Origin: Roseomonas genomospecies 6
Lineage (GTDB): Bacteria; Pseudomonadota; Alphaproteobacteria; Azospirillales; Azospirillaceae
NCBI RefSeq assembly: GCF_008365375.1
Contig: NZ_QOKW01000037.1
Coordinates: forward strand, 1 to 45,294
DNA length: 45,294 bases
Direction: 5' to 3'
Each line of letters begins with the position of its first letter. The stretch's first letter is position 1. Below, in pieces: positions 33,966 through 42,918 of the stretch. Under the pieces are notes generated by a model, which ran no database searches, had not been told where the DNA came from, and was given only the letters and a program-made list of their open reading frames with translations. Position numbers and translations under genes: made by a program.

Positions 33966-34898
33966 ATGACGCCCCCGCAAGAGATGGTCACCGTCGTCAT
34001 CCCCACCCGCAACCGGCCCGACATGGTCGCGCGGGCGGTGGAAAGCGCCCTGGCCCAGACCTACGCGCCGCTGGAGGTCGTCGTCGTCATCGACGGCCCC
34101 GATCCGGCCACGGAGGAGCGCCTGCGGGCGTTCGGCGATCCGCGGCTGACCGTGATCCCGCTGGAACAGAACCGCGGCGCCGCCGGCGCCCGCAATCTGG
34201 GCGTGGAGCGCGCGCAAGGCGGCTGGATCGCCTTCCTCGACGACGACGACGAATGGATGCCGGGCAAGGTCGCCCTTCAGATGGCCGCCCGCCCGCCCGG
34301 CGTGCGCTACCCGATCATGAGCTGCCGCTGCAAGGTGGTGACGGCCCGCGGCGACTTCGAATGGCCGCGGCGGCTGTGCACTCCGCGGGACCGGATCGGC
34401 GACTACCTGTTCGTCCGGCACGGGCTGTTCAAGGGCGAGACCTTCGCCCCCACCACCACCCTGCTGGCGCCAAAGGCCCTGCTTCAGCGCCAGCCGATCC
34501 CGAAATCGGCCTTCGACGATTGGGAATGGCTGATCGCCTGCGGGCGGATCGACGGCTGCGCCCTGGTCACGGTGCCGGAGGTGCTGGCCATCCATTACAC
34601 GGAATCAGACCGCATCACCCTGTCCACCTGCCACAACATCGACATGGCCCTGAACTGGGCGGAGTCGGTGCGGCCCATGCTGTCGCCGCGCGCCTACGCC
34701 AGCCTGCTTCTTCAGGCCACCGGCGGGGAGCAGGCGGCGCGAACCCCCGCGGTGCGCAAGCGCATCCTGAAATCGGCGCTGCGGGACGGCGCGCCGACCC
34801 CGATGGCGCTGACCACCTTCCTGATGCATTCGCTGATGCCGGTCGGGCTCCGGCGCCGGCTGCGTCAGGCCATCTTCTCGGCTCCCGGCACGGCGTGA
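33966..34898 (+). CDS. Family 2 glycosyltransferase
   Basis: The 310-aa enzyme has a GT-A fold: VTVVIPTRNRPDMVARAVESAL at the N terminus (cited as VVIPTRNRPDMV), NRGAAGARNLGVERAQG and the nucleotide/metal motif FLDDDDEW near residue 93. The probable base region is DDWEWLIACGR. The ATG at 33966 follows AGAAGG. It adds a sugar to the lipid-linked repeat unit on the cytoplasmic side. The sugar is unknown. The frame is open far upstream by chance in GC-rich DNA. Confidence 0.9.
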   Translation: MTPPQEMVTVVIPTRNRPDMVARAVESALAQTYAPLEVVVVIDGPDPATEERLRAFGDPRLTVIPLEQNRGAAGARNLGVERAQGGWIAFLDDDDEWMPGKVALQMAARPPGVRYPIMSCRCKVVTARGDFEWPRRLCTPRDRIGDYLFVRHGLFKGETFAPTTTLLAPKALLQRQPIPKSAFDDWEWLIACGRIDGCALVTVPEVLAIHYTESDRITLSTCHNIDMALNWAESVRPMLSPRAYASLLLQATGGEQAARTPAVRKRILKSALRDGAPTPMALTTFLMHSLMPVGLRRRLRQAIFSAPGTA

Positions 34899-34906
34899 GG
34901 AAGAGC

Positions 34907-36100
34907 ATGGGCTTCAGGCGAAAAATGGCGCACCGCGCCTGCGTTGTCTTCGCCACCCCCGGCGCGCTGGACGGCGGCGGCGGGATCGGGCGGATGACCG
35001 GCTACATCGTCGATGCCTTCCGCAACAATCCCTCCGCTCCGGAAACGGTGGTGCTGGACACCCGCGGCACCGGCAGCGCCGTCCTGTCGCCGGTCTATCT
35101 GGCGGGCACGCTGGCACGGTTGGGCGCGATGATGCTGCGGCACCGCCCGTCGGTCGTGCACATCAACGTGTCGGAGAACGCCAGCGTCTGGCGCAAGGCG
35201 GTGGTCCAGCTCTTCGCCGGGCTGTTCTCCTGCCCCACGGTGGTGCATCTGCACGGCGCGTCCTTCATGGAGTATTTCGACAAGGGGCCGGTGTCCCGCG
35301 CGATCAGCCGCTGGCTGTTCGACCGCTGCGGCGTCGCCCTGGTGCTGGGGGAGAGCTGGCGAGACTTCCTGGTGCAATCGGTCGGGACGGACCCGCACAA
35401 GGTGCGCGTGCTCTACAACGCCGTGCCGGACATCGGCGCCGACCTGCCCGTCCGCGCGGCCCCGCCGCCGGGCGCCAGCGTGTCGCTTCTGGTGCTCGCC
35501 AACCTGTCGGAGCGCAAGGGCATCGGCACCCTGCTGCGCGCCTGCCGCCTGATGAAGGAGCAGGGCTTCCGCTTCCGCGTGACCATCGGCGGCGGCGGCG
35601 ACGTGGAGGGCTACCGCCGCCTGGCCGCGGAGCTGGGCGTGGACGGCGAATGCCGCTTCGAAGGCTGGATCTCGCGCGAACAGGCGCACGGCCATCTGCG
35701 CGACCACGACATGCTGCTGCTTCCCTCGACCCACGAGGGGTTGCCGATGGTGATCCTGGAGGCGCTGGCCACCGGCATGCCGGTCGTCACCACCCCGGTG
35801 GGCTCGATCCCGGAGGTCCTGACCGACGGGGAGACGGCGCGCATCGTCCCGGTCAACGACCCCGACGCGCTGGCCCAGGCCGTCCGCGACCTTGCCGCCC
35901 ATCCGGCGCTCTACACGCGCCTGTCGGCGGAGGGGCGGCGGCTGTTCCTGGAGAAGTTCGTGATCGAGGCCTATGGCCGCAACCTTCAGGACATCTATGC
36001 GGAGCTGGACCGCCCCGACGCCGTGCGGCGCCCCTCGCTGGGGGCATTGCCGGATGCCGCGGCGGCGAAGCCGTCATTGACCCGCGCGGGCCGTCAATAG
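34907..36100 (+). CDS. Family 4 glycosyltransferase
   Basis: The 397-aa enzyme is a GT-B fold protein: N-terminal GGGGIGRMTGYIVDAF, a central VVHLHGASFMEYF, then ANLSERKGIGTLLRA and the donor-site ExxxxxE block in PSTHEGLPMVILEALATGMPVV. The ATG at 34907 follows GAGGAAG, 9 bases after the previous stop. It shares its layout with the next gene at 36178 (GGxGRxV start, HLHG block), suggesting duplication. Confidence 0.92.
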   Translation: MGFRRKMAHRACVVFATPGALDGGGGIGRMTGYIVDAFRNNPSAPETVVLDTRGTGSAVLSPVYLAGTLARLGAMMLRHRPSVVHINVSENASVWRKAVVQLFAGLFSCPTVVHLHGASFMEYFDKGPVSRAISRWLFDRCGVALVLGESWRDFLVQSVGTDPHKVRVLYNAVPDIGADLPVRAAPPPGASVSLLVLANLSERKGIGTLLRACRLMKEQGFRFRVTIGGGGDVEGYRRLAAELGVDGECRFEGWISREQAHGHLRDHDMLLLPSTHEGLPMVILEALATGMPVVTTPVGSIPEVLTDGETARIVPVNDPDALAQAVRDLAAHPALYTRLSAEGRRLFLEKFVIEAYGRNLQDIYAELDRPDAVRRPSLGALPDAAAAKPSLTRAGRQ

Positions 36101-36177
36101 GAACCCATTTTTCCGCGGGGTCCCCATTCATTCCTCCCTGAAGCTTCGCGAGGGGAGCGCGACAGTCAGGAGCGGAT

Positions 36178-37305
36178 ATGATCTACATCGTTTCACCCGG
36201 TGGCACGCTCGAAAAGGGCGGCATGGGGCGGATCGTCGACAATTTCACGGCGGACCTGAAGCAGCACCGCCCCGACGTCAGGTTCGAGGTGATCGACAGC
36301 TACGGGCCGGACGCGAAATTTCACCTGATGCCCTTCTACTTCGCCGCCGCGATGCTGCGCCTGTTCGCCTGCTTCGTCACCGGCAAGGCCCAGCTCGTTC
36401 ACATCCACATGGCGGAGTACGGCAGCGTGCTGCGCAAGGGGCTGATCGTCGCGATGGCCTCGCTGTTCCGGGTGCCGGTCGTCCTGCATCTGCACGGGGG
36501 CCGTTTCCCCAAGCATTACGAGGACGCGAGGCCGCTGTCCCGTTGGGCCATCCGCCACATGATGGAGATGACCAGCGAGGTGGTGGTGCTGGGCGAATAC
36601 TGGCGGAACTGGGTGGTCACCACCTTCCCCGCCGTGCGCCGCGCGACCCTGCTGCACAACGCCGTGCCGGGGCCGGAGACGATCCCGGTGCGCGCGGAGG
36701 ACGGGCCGGTGCGCCTGCTGTTCCTGGGCCGTCTGATCAAGCTGAAGGGCATCGACGTCCTGCTCGACGCGCTGGCGTCGGAGGTCTGCCGCAGCCGGTC
36801 CTGGCACCTGACCATCGCCGGCGACGGCGATCTGGAGACCTACCGCGCGCAGGCCAAGGCGCTGGGGCTGGAGGAGCGCGTGCGCTTCACCGGCTGGCTC
36901 GACCAGACCGGCTGCCGGAAGGAGCTGGTTCAGGCCCATGTCCTGGTCCAGCCCTCGATGTTCGAGGGGCTTCCGATGTCGGTGCTGGAGGCCATGGCCA
37001 ACGGCCTGACCATCGTCGCCACCCCCGTGGGCAGCGTGGGCGACGCCATCGCCGACGAGGAGACCGGCCTGCTGGTGCCGCCGGGCGACCGGGCGGCGCT
37101 GGCCGACGCATTGGCCCGCGTGATCGACGACGCGGATCTGCGCCGCCGGCTGGGCCAGGGGGCGCGCCGCCGCTTCGAGCGCCATTTCGACATCGCCGTC
37201 TACCGGGAGCGCATCATCGAAATCTACCGCCGCAACGCCCGCGGCTGGATGGCCGAACCGTCGCCCGCCGCGTCGATCGGCCCGCGCCGGGCGCGCTCCG
37301 GCTGA
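36178..37305 (+). CDS. Family 4 glycosyltransferase
   Basis: The 375-aa enzyme resembles its upstream neighbour: KGGMGRIVDNFTADL at the N terminus, VVLHLHGGRFPKHYED, then FLGRLIKLKGIDVLLDAL and PSMFEGLPMSVLEAMANGLTIV with the donor-site glutamates. An AGGAG site precedes the ATG. It probably adds another sugar to the same repeat unit; donor and acceptor are unknown. Confidence 0.92.
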   Translation: MIYIVSPGGTLEKGGMGRIVDNFTADLKQHRPDVRFEVIDSYGPDAKFHLMPFYFAAAMLRLFACFVTGKAQLVHIHMAEYGSVLRKGLIVAMASLFRVPVVLHLHGGRFPKHYEDARPLSRWAIRHMMEMTSEVVVLGEYWRNWVVTTFPAVRRATLLHNAVPGPETIPVRAEDGPVRLLFLGRLIKLKGIDVLLDALASEVCRSRSWHLTIAGDGDLETYRAQAKALGLEERVRFTGWLDQTGCRKELVQAHVLVQPSMFEGLPMSVLEAMANGLTIVATPVGSVGDAIADEETGLLVPPGDRAALADALARVIDDADLRRRLGQGARRRFERHFDIAVYRERIIEIYRRNARGWMAEPSPAASIGPRRARSG

Positions 37306-37381
37306 GGGACGGAAGCGAAGCGTCAAAAAATAAGGTGCGTCGGAAACAAGGCGCCGGAACCACAGCAAAGGTCCAATCCCC

Positions 37382-38293
37382 ATGAAGCAAGCCATCGCGG
37401 CCGGAATCGTGCGCTGGACGGGAGTCGGTGCCCTGTTCCGCAATCTCTTCGCGCGCCGGAACGTGACCATCGTCGTCTATCACGACCCCGACCCGGAGGT
37501 CATGCGCGCCCATCTCTCCTGGTACGCCGAACGCTACAGCTTCACCACGCTGGACGCGGTGGCCGACGCGCTGGAGAGCGGGCGGTGGGGCGACCTGCCG
37601 CCCTACCCGCTGGTCGTCACCTTCGACGACGGCCACCGCGACAACGCCCGCCTGGAATCGCTGTTCCGCGAGTTCGGGGTGCGCCCGACCGTCTATCTGT
37701 GCAGCCGGGTGGTCGGCACCGCCCGCCCCTATTGGTGGAAGACCGCCGCCGCCGGGCGGATCGGCGTGGAGACGCTGAAGCGTCTTCCCGACCCCGAGCG
37801 CCGCCGCCGTCTGGCGGAGGCCGGCGACGACCCCGACCTGGACGGCGCCGACCGCCAGTCCCTGACCTGGGACGAGGTCCGGCATCTGGCGTCCGTCACC
37901 GACTATGGCGCCCACACCCGCACCCACCCGATCCTTCTGCAATGCGACGACCAGCGCTGCGCGGAGGAGATCGCGCTCTGCAAGACGGAGCTGGAGGAGG
38001 CCACCGGCCTGCCCTGCCGCCACTTCGCCTTCCCCAACGGCGATTTCAGCGACCGCGAGGTGGCGATCATCCGGCAGGCGGGCTACCGCACCGCGCGCAC
38101 CATCGATCCGGGCTGGAACGGCCCGAAGACCGACCCTCTGCGGCTGCGGGCCGTGCCCATCTCCGACGACGCGTCGGTGGACTGGCTGTCCGTCCAGGTG
38201 ACCGGTATCCCGGCCTGGCTGCGCAAGCGCAAGAGCGGCGGCGCGATGCCCGCCCCGGCCCCCACGCACGGCGATCCGCTGCCGGCGGCGTGA
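37382..38293 (+). CDS. Polysaccharide deacetylase (NodB-type)
   Basis: The 303-aa enzyme removes N- or O-acetyl groups from sugars. Motif 1, VTFDDGH, lies near residues 79-85 and motif 2, GAHTRTHPIL, near 178; CRHFAFPNGDFSD is motif 3. There is a short hydrophobic start (AIAAGIVRWTGVGALFRNLF) but no clear signal peptide, so it may act at the cytoplasmic face on lipid-linked sugars. It lies 76 bases after the glycosyltransferase gene. Confidence 0.9.
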   Translation: MKQAIAAGIVRWTGVGALFRNLFARRNVTIVVYHDPDPEVMRAHLSWYAERYSFTTLDAVADALESGRWGDLPPYPLVVTFDDGHRDNARLESLFREFGVRPTVYLCSRVVGTARPYWWKTAAAGRIGVETLKRLPDPERRRRLAEAGDDPDLDGADRQSLTWDEVRHLASVTDYGAHTRTHPILLQCDDQRCAEEIALCKTELEEATGLPCRHFAFPNGDFSDREVAIIRQAGYRTARTIDPGWNGPKTDPLRLRAVPISDDASVDWLSVQVTGIPAWLRKRKSGGAMPAPAPTHGDPLPAA

Positions 38294-38790
38294 TCCCTGG
38301 CGGCGCGCATTCACGTTCCCCCCTCCCTGACCCTCCCCCGCCGGGCGGGGGAGGAGACCAAATCTCCCTCTCCCGCGGGAGCGGGGGAGGGCCGGGGAGG
38401 GGGTTCGTACGCCACCCCTCTTCCACCATCCCGAGAGCGATAGGCCCTCCTACGCCGCAAGTCAGAGAGAGCCTCCCAAGAGTACGAGAAGGTATTCCCT
38501 CCCCACTTGCAATGCCCCTGAGTGGTTAGCCACTGTCTTCACCGCTCGATCGTCCTTTGCACTCTCGAAAACACCGCATTCGGATGCAATAAAGAATGAC
38601 GTAATCGGCGGCGTCGCCAAAACCTCTCTGCAAGGAACGGGAAATGACTTCTCCGATCCCACGCAACGAGGTGGTAACGCCGAAAGGAACGGATCGGCCC
38701 CTTTGGATTAACACCCCGCCGGGGCCGGCCTCTCCGTCCCGATCTGCCGGCCAAGGATCGACGATCAAACCCACAGGAGTTGCCAGCGAC
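38294..38790. other. Intergenic region before the acyl carrier protein gene
   Basis: The region holds a palindromic repeat (38318-38403) and, farther on, a perfect small inverted repeat, agtgg-ttag-ccact, at 38521-38534. From about 38540 the sequence is less GC-rich and probably holds the promoter of the tailoring cassette. An upstream in-frame ATG at 38644 would add 49 low-complexity residues to the carrier protein and is less likely. Confidence 0.5.
38318..38403. repeat. Palindromic intergenic repeat (REP-like)
   Basis: The unit has ccccctccctgaccctcccccgcc with a gggcgggggagg arm, then ctccctctcccgc/gcgggggaggg and a final ccggggaggggg. It matches the plan of the repeat at 30129. Confidence 0.7.
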
Positions 38791-39087
38791 ATGCGGACCG
38801 CCATCACCACCGAAACGACGACCCTGAGCGCACCCGCCACCCAGGAGATCCGCGCCTTCATCGTGGAGAACTTCCTGCTGGGCAGCGACTCCGGCTTCGA
38901 CAACACCGAATCCCTGCTGGAAACCGGCATCATCGACTCCACCGGCATCATGCACGTCGTGGCCTTCCTGGAGGAGCACTTCGGCATCATCGTGGAGGAC
39001 GAGGACATGGTGGCCGATAATCTGGAGTCGGTCACCCGCATCGCCGCCTACGTCGAGCGCAAGCGGGCCTTGAAGGACGCGGCCTGA
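38791..39087 (+). CDS. Acyl carrier protein
   Basis: The 98-aa acidic helical protein has the phosphopantetheine site at Ser50 in LLETGIIDSTGIMHVVAFLEE (cited as GIIDSTGIMHVV), where the usual DSL is DST. I start it at MRTAITT after an AGGAG site. It would carry an acyl or aminoacyl group activated by the ligase at 39178. It is the first gene of a five-gene cassette with ligase, AsnB, NadE and GNAT genes, not a fatty-acid synthesis gene by context. Confidence 0.9.
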   Translation: MRTAITTETTTLSAPATQEIRAFIVENFLLGSDSGFDNTESLLETGIIDSTGIMHVVAFLEEHFGIIVEDEDMVADNLESVTRIAAYVERKRALKDAA

Positions 39088-39177
39088 TCCAGCTCCGCCT
39101 GATCCAAGTCCGCAGGCCATCCGCCGGACGGAACGACCATCGGGACAGACACCGAAGCCAGGCAAGGGAACAGCGTC

Positions 39178-40737
39178 ATGGCGCACCTGCTTCATCAGTT
39201 CCTCAGCGAAACCGCGGCTAGGCGGCCACATCACACCGCCTTGATCGCGGGCGACACCGCCGTCACCTTCGCCGAGCTGGACCGCCAGAGCGACGCCGTC
39301 GCCTGCGCGCTCCAGTCCGCCGGGGTGGTGCGCGGCGACCGCGTGGCGGTGATGCTGGAGAACTCGATCGAGTATGTCGCCGGGCTGTTCGGCGCGCTGA
39401 AGGCCGGGGCCGTCTATGTCCCCGTCAATCCGTCCACCAAGGCGGACAAGCTGGCCTACATCCTGACCGACGCCGGCGTGCGGGCGCTGATCGCGCCCTC
39501 CGCGCTCGCCCGGCAGGTCGTGCCGGCGGCTGGCGAGGCGACTCACCTCGCCACCACGCTGTGGGTGGGACCCGCCGTGCCGGCCGGGGCCGGCGGGATC
39601 TCCTTCAGCGACATCGTGGCCACTCACCCGGACCCCCAGTCCGGAAGCACCAAGCCGCAGAACCGCGGCCTGATCGACCAGGATCTGGCCGCCATCCTCT
39701 ACACCTCCGGAACGACCGGGCGGCCCAAGGGGGTGATGCTCAGCCATGCCGCCCTGGTGAACACCACCTGGTCGATCTCCACCTATCTGGAGAACACGCC
39801 CGACGACGTCGTGATGTGCGTCCTGCCGTTGACCTTCGGGTACGGCCTGTCGCAGGTCCTGACCGGGGCGCGGGTCGGCTTCACGGTGGTTCTGGAACGC
39901 TCCTTCGCCTTCCCGGCGGAAACGCTGGCGCGCATGGTGAAGCACCGCATCACCGGCCTGCCCGGCGTGCCGACCTTCTTCTCGACCCTGCTGGGGATGG
40001 AGGCGCTGAAGACCGCCGACCTGTCCTCCCTGCGCTATCTGACCAACGCGGCGGCTCCCTTGCCGACCGCCCACATCGACCGCCTGCGCGAGCGCTTCCC
40101 CGATGCCGCCTTCTACTCGATGTACGGCATGACGGAATGCTGCACCCGCATCTGCTACCTCGACCCGCGGGATCTCGGCGCCAAGACCGCCTCGGTGGGC
40201 CGGGCCATCCCCAACTGCGAAGCCTATGTGGTGGACGAGCTGGGCAACCGCGCCGCCCCCGGCGAGGTGGGCGAACTGGTGGTCCGCGGCGCCAACCTGA
40301 TGCGCGGCTACTGGAACCGTCCGGAGGAAACCGCCAAGCGCCTGCGCAGCGGGCCGCAGGGCGAGACGCTGCTCTACACCGGCGACCTCTTCACCATGGA
40401 CGCCGACGGCTGCCTCTACTTCGTCAGCCGCAAGGACGACGTGTTCAAGTGCCGCGGCGAGAAGGTCAGCCCCAAGGAGGTCGAGAACGCCCTCTACGAG
40501 CTGGAAGCCGTGGTCGAGGCCGCCGTTCTCGGTGTGCCCGACGCCGCCGACGGCATGGCGGTGAAGGCCTATCTGGTCGTCCGCCCCGGCGCCACCCTGA
40601 CCGAGGCGGCGATCCGCCAGCACTGCCGGGGCCGCCTGGAAAGCCATCTGGTGCCCAAATTCATCGAGATCCGCGACGAGTTGCCGAAGACGGAGTCCGG
40701 CAAGATCAAGCGCGCGATGCTCGCCGAAACCGCCTGA
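39178..40737 (+). CDS. AMP-forming acyl-CoA/acyl-ACP ligase
   Basis: The 519-aa enzyme has YTSGTTGRPKGVMLSH near residue 173, MYGMTECCTRICYL near 318, LYTGDLFTMDADGCLYFVSRKDD near 400-420 and the catalytic Lys509 in ESGKIKR. It adenylates a carboxylic acid and would load it on the carrier protein encoded 90 bases upstream (inference from pairing). It is related to ligases found with exosortase-type polysaccharide loci. The acid is unknown. Confidence 0.9.
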   Translation: MAHLLHQFLSETAARRPHHTALIAGDTAVTFAELDRQSDAVACALQSAGVVRGDRVAVMLENSIEYVAGLFGALKAGAVYVPVNPSTKADKLAYILTDAGVRALIAPSALARQVVPAAGEATHLATTLWVGPAVPAGAGGISFSDIVATHPDPQSGSTKPQNRGLIDQDLAAILYTSGTTGRPKGVMLSHAALVNTTWSISTYLENTPDDVVMCVLPLTFGYGLSQVLTGARVGFTVVLERSFAFPAETLARMVKHRITGLPGVPTFFSTLLGMEALKTADLSSLRYLTNAAAPLPTAHIDRLRERFPDAAFYSMYGMTECCTRICYLDPRDLGAKTASVGRAIPNCEAYVVDELGNRAAPGEVGELVVRGANLMRGYWNRPEETAKRLRSGPQGETLLYTGDLFTMDADGCLYFVSRKDDVFKCRGEKVSPKEVENALYELEAVVEAAVLGVPDAADGMAVKAYLVVRPGATLTEAAIRQHCRGRLESHLVPKFIEIRDELPKTESGKIKRAMLAETA

Positions 40738-40806
40738 CCCCTTTCCCGCCTGATCCTTTTCCGCCTGATCCTTTTCCGCTGGGCCTTCAACACAGGAGAA
40801 CGCGCG

Positions 40807-42825
40807 ATGTGTGGTGTCGCCGGAGTTCTCGCCGGGCCGCGCGCCGAGCCCGCCGGACTCGACGAACTGAAGCGCATGATCGCCATGATCGGGCACCGCG
40901 GCCCGGACGGCTACGGCTTCTACCGCGACGGGCGGATCGGGCTCGCCCACGCGCGCCTCAGCATCGTCGGTCTGGCCGGCGGCTTCCAGCCGATCCACAA
41001 CGAGGAGCGGACTCTCTGGATCACCTTCAACGGCGAGATCTTCAACCACGTCGAGCTGCGGCGTGACCTGGAGGCGCGCGGGCACCGCTTCTACACCCGC
41101 ACCGACACCGAGGTGATCGTCCACGCCTTCGAGGAGTACGGCCCCGCCGCCTGGGCCAAGCTGAACGGCCAGTTCGCCATCGGCCTGTGGGACGCGGTGA
41201 AGCGGGAGCTGTGGCTGGTCCGCGACCGGCTGGGCATCCTGCCGCTGTTCTACGCCCGCAGCGGCGACCACCTCGCCTTCGCGTCGGAGGCCAAGGCCCT
41301 GTTCGGCGGCGGGCGCGTCGAACCGCGCTTCGACGCCGCCCGCCTCGCCCAGGTCTTCACCCACTGGAGCGTCGCCCCCCAGGGCAGCGTCTTCGCCGGG
41401 GTGCAGAGCGTGCCGCCGGCCACCGCCATCCGTATCGACTCCGACCTGCGCCTGCACGAGGCCCGCTATTGGGAGCCGGACATGGCCGGCGAACCCGCCC
41501 TGTCCCGCATCACGCTGGACGAGGCCGCGGACCGGCTGGAGGAAAAGCTTCTCGACGCCATCCGCCTGCGGCTGCGCGCCGACGTGCCGGTGGGCGTCTA
41601 CATCAGCGGCGGCCTGGACAGCTCGGTCATCGCGGCGCTGGCCCGCAAGCTCGACACCACGCAGATGCACAGCTTCGGCGTGCGCTTCGCCGACAACGCC
41701 TTCGACGAGACGCCGCAGCAGCGGCTGGTCGCCGGCCATGTCGGGACGGAGCATCACGACATCCTCTGCACGGCGGAGGACATCCAGGCCGCCCTGCCCG
41801 ACGTGATCTGGCACGGCGAATCGCCGCTGGTCCGCACCGCCCCGGCGCCGCTGTTCCTGCTCTCCCGACTCGTCCGCGACAGCGGCATCCGCGTCGTTCT
41901 GTCCGGCGAGGGCGCCGACGAGTGGCTGGCCGGCTACGACATCTTCAAGGAGGACAAGGTCCGCCGCTTCTGGGCGCGGCAGCCGCAGTCCGCGGCGCGC
42001 CCGAAACTGCTCAGCCGCATCCATCCCTACGCCGCCACCAGCGGCCAGAAGGACAGCCCGCTCTGGCAGGCTTTCTGGAAGCGCGGCATGACGGAGACGG
42101 ACGATCCCTTCTACGCCCACCGCATCCGCTGGCAGAACACCGCCTGGACCCAGCGCCTGCTGGCGCCGGACGTGCGCTCCGCCGCCAACGCGCAGGCCTT
42201 CGACGAGGCTGTCTCCGCCCATCTGCCCGCCGGCTGGTCGCGCTGGAGCCCGCTCGCCCGCACCCAGTGGACGGAGATCGCGGCCTTCATGTCGCCCTAT
42301 CTGCTGACCAGCCAAGGCGACCGGGTGGCGATGGCCAACAGCATCGAGGTCCGCTATCCCTTCCTCGACCCGGAGGTGGACGACCTCTGCGCCGCCCTTC
42401 CCGACCGTGTGAAAATGCTTGGATTGCGCGACAAGCTGGCGCTGCGCCGCGTCGCCTCGCGCCTGCTGCCGGCGGAGATCTTCCACCGCCCGAAGCGCCC
42501 CTACCGCGCCCCGATGACCACCGCCCTCTTCGGCGCGCAGGCCCCGGCCTATGTCCGGGATCTGCTGTCGGAGAAGTCGCTGAACCGCTACGGGCTGGTC
42601 GACGCCGCCGGTGTCGCCGCCCTTGCCGCCAAGGCCCACCGCACGGATGGCCGCATGGCCGGCGAGCGCGAGGAGATGGCCCTGGTCGGCGTGCTCACCC
42701 TCCAGATGCTCGCCCGGAACATGCTGGACGAGTTGCCGGGCCGGGCCGCCACGCTCCGCGCCCGCTTCGACGCCGCTCCCATCCACATTCTCGAAGAGCA
42801 TTTGGACAGCGCCGCCGCCGCCTGA
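40807..42825 (+). CDS. asnB: AsnB-type glutamine-dependent amidotransferase
   Basis: The 672-aa enzyme has an N-terminal glutaminase with Cys2 (MCGVAGVLAG), HRGPDGYGFY and FNGEIFNH, and a C-terminal synthetase domain with the PP-loop SGGLDSSVIAAL near residue 268 and LSGEGADEWLAGYD. It would make ammonia from glutamine and use ATP to amidate a carboxyl group. In this cassette the target may be a carrier-bound acyl group or a sugar acid rather than aspartate; XrtA-associated amidotransferases of this type are known. The symbol names the family, not a proven activity. Confidence 0.88.
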   Translation: MCGVAGVLAGPRAEPAGLDELKRMIAMIGHRGPDGYGFYRDGRIGLAHARLSIVGLAGGFQPIHNEERTLWITFNGEIFNHVELRRDLEARGHRFYTRTDTEVIVHAFEEYGPAAWAKLNGQFAIGLWDAVKRELWLVRDRLGILPLFYARSGDHLAFASEAKALFGGGRVEPRFDAARLAQVFTHWSVAPQGSVFAGVQSVPPATAIRIDSDLRLHEARYWEPDMAGEPALSRITLDEAADRLEEKLLDAIRLRLRADVPVGVYISGGLDSSVIAALARKLDTTQMHSFGVRFADNAFDETPQQRLVAGHVGTEHHDILCTAEDIQAALPDVIWHGESPLVRTAPAPLFLLSRLVRDSGIRVVLSGEGADEWLAGYDIFKEDKVRRFWARQPQSAARPKLLSRIHPYAATSGQKDSPLWQAFWKRGMTETDDPFYAHRIRWQNTAWTQRLLAPDVRSAANAQAFDEAVSAHLPAGWSRWSPLARTQWTEIAAFMSPYLLTSQGDRVAMANSIEVRYPFLDPEVDDLCAALPDRVKMLGLRDKLALRRVASRLLPAEIFHRPKRPYRAPMTTALFGAQAPAYVRDLLSEKSLNRYGLVDAAGVAALAAKAHRTDGRMAGEREEMALVGVLTLQMLARNMLDELPGRAATLRARFDAAPIHILEEHLDSAAAA

Positions 42826-42918
42826 TCCGGCGGACCGGCGAGGTCCCCAAGGCACAGTCCTTCCAACAGTCCCCTTCTCACAGTCGATGCAACAACGCCA
42901 ACCGGGAAAACCGACACC

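Noticed and set aside
40738..40800. Short tandem cgcctgatccttttc repeats as a CRISPR or operator array
   Set aside because: There are only two or three short copies without spacers of regular length; it looks like a local duplication.
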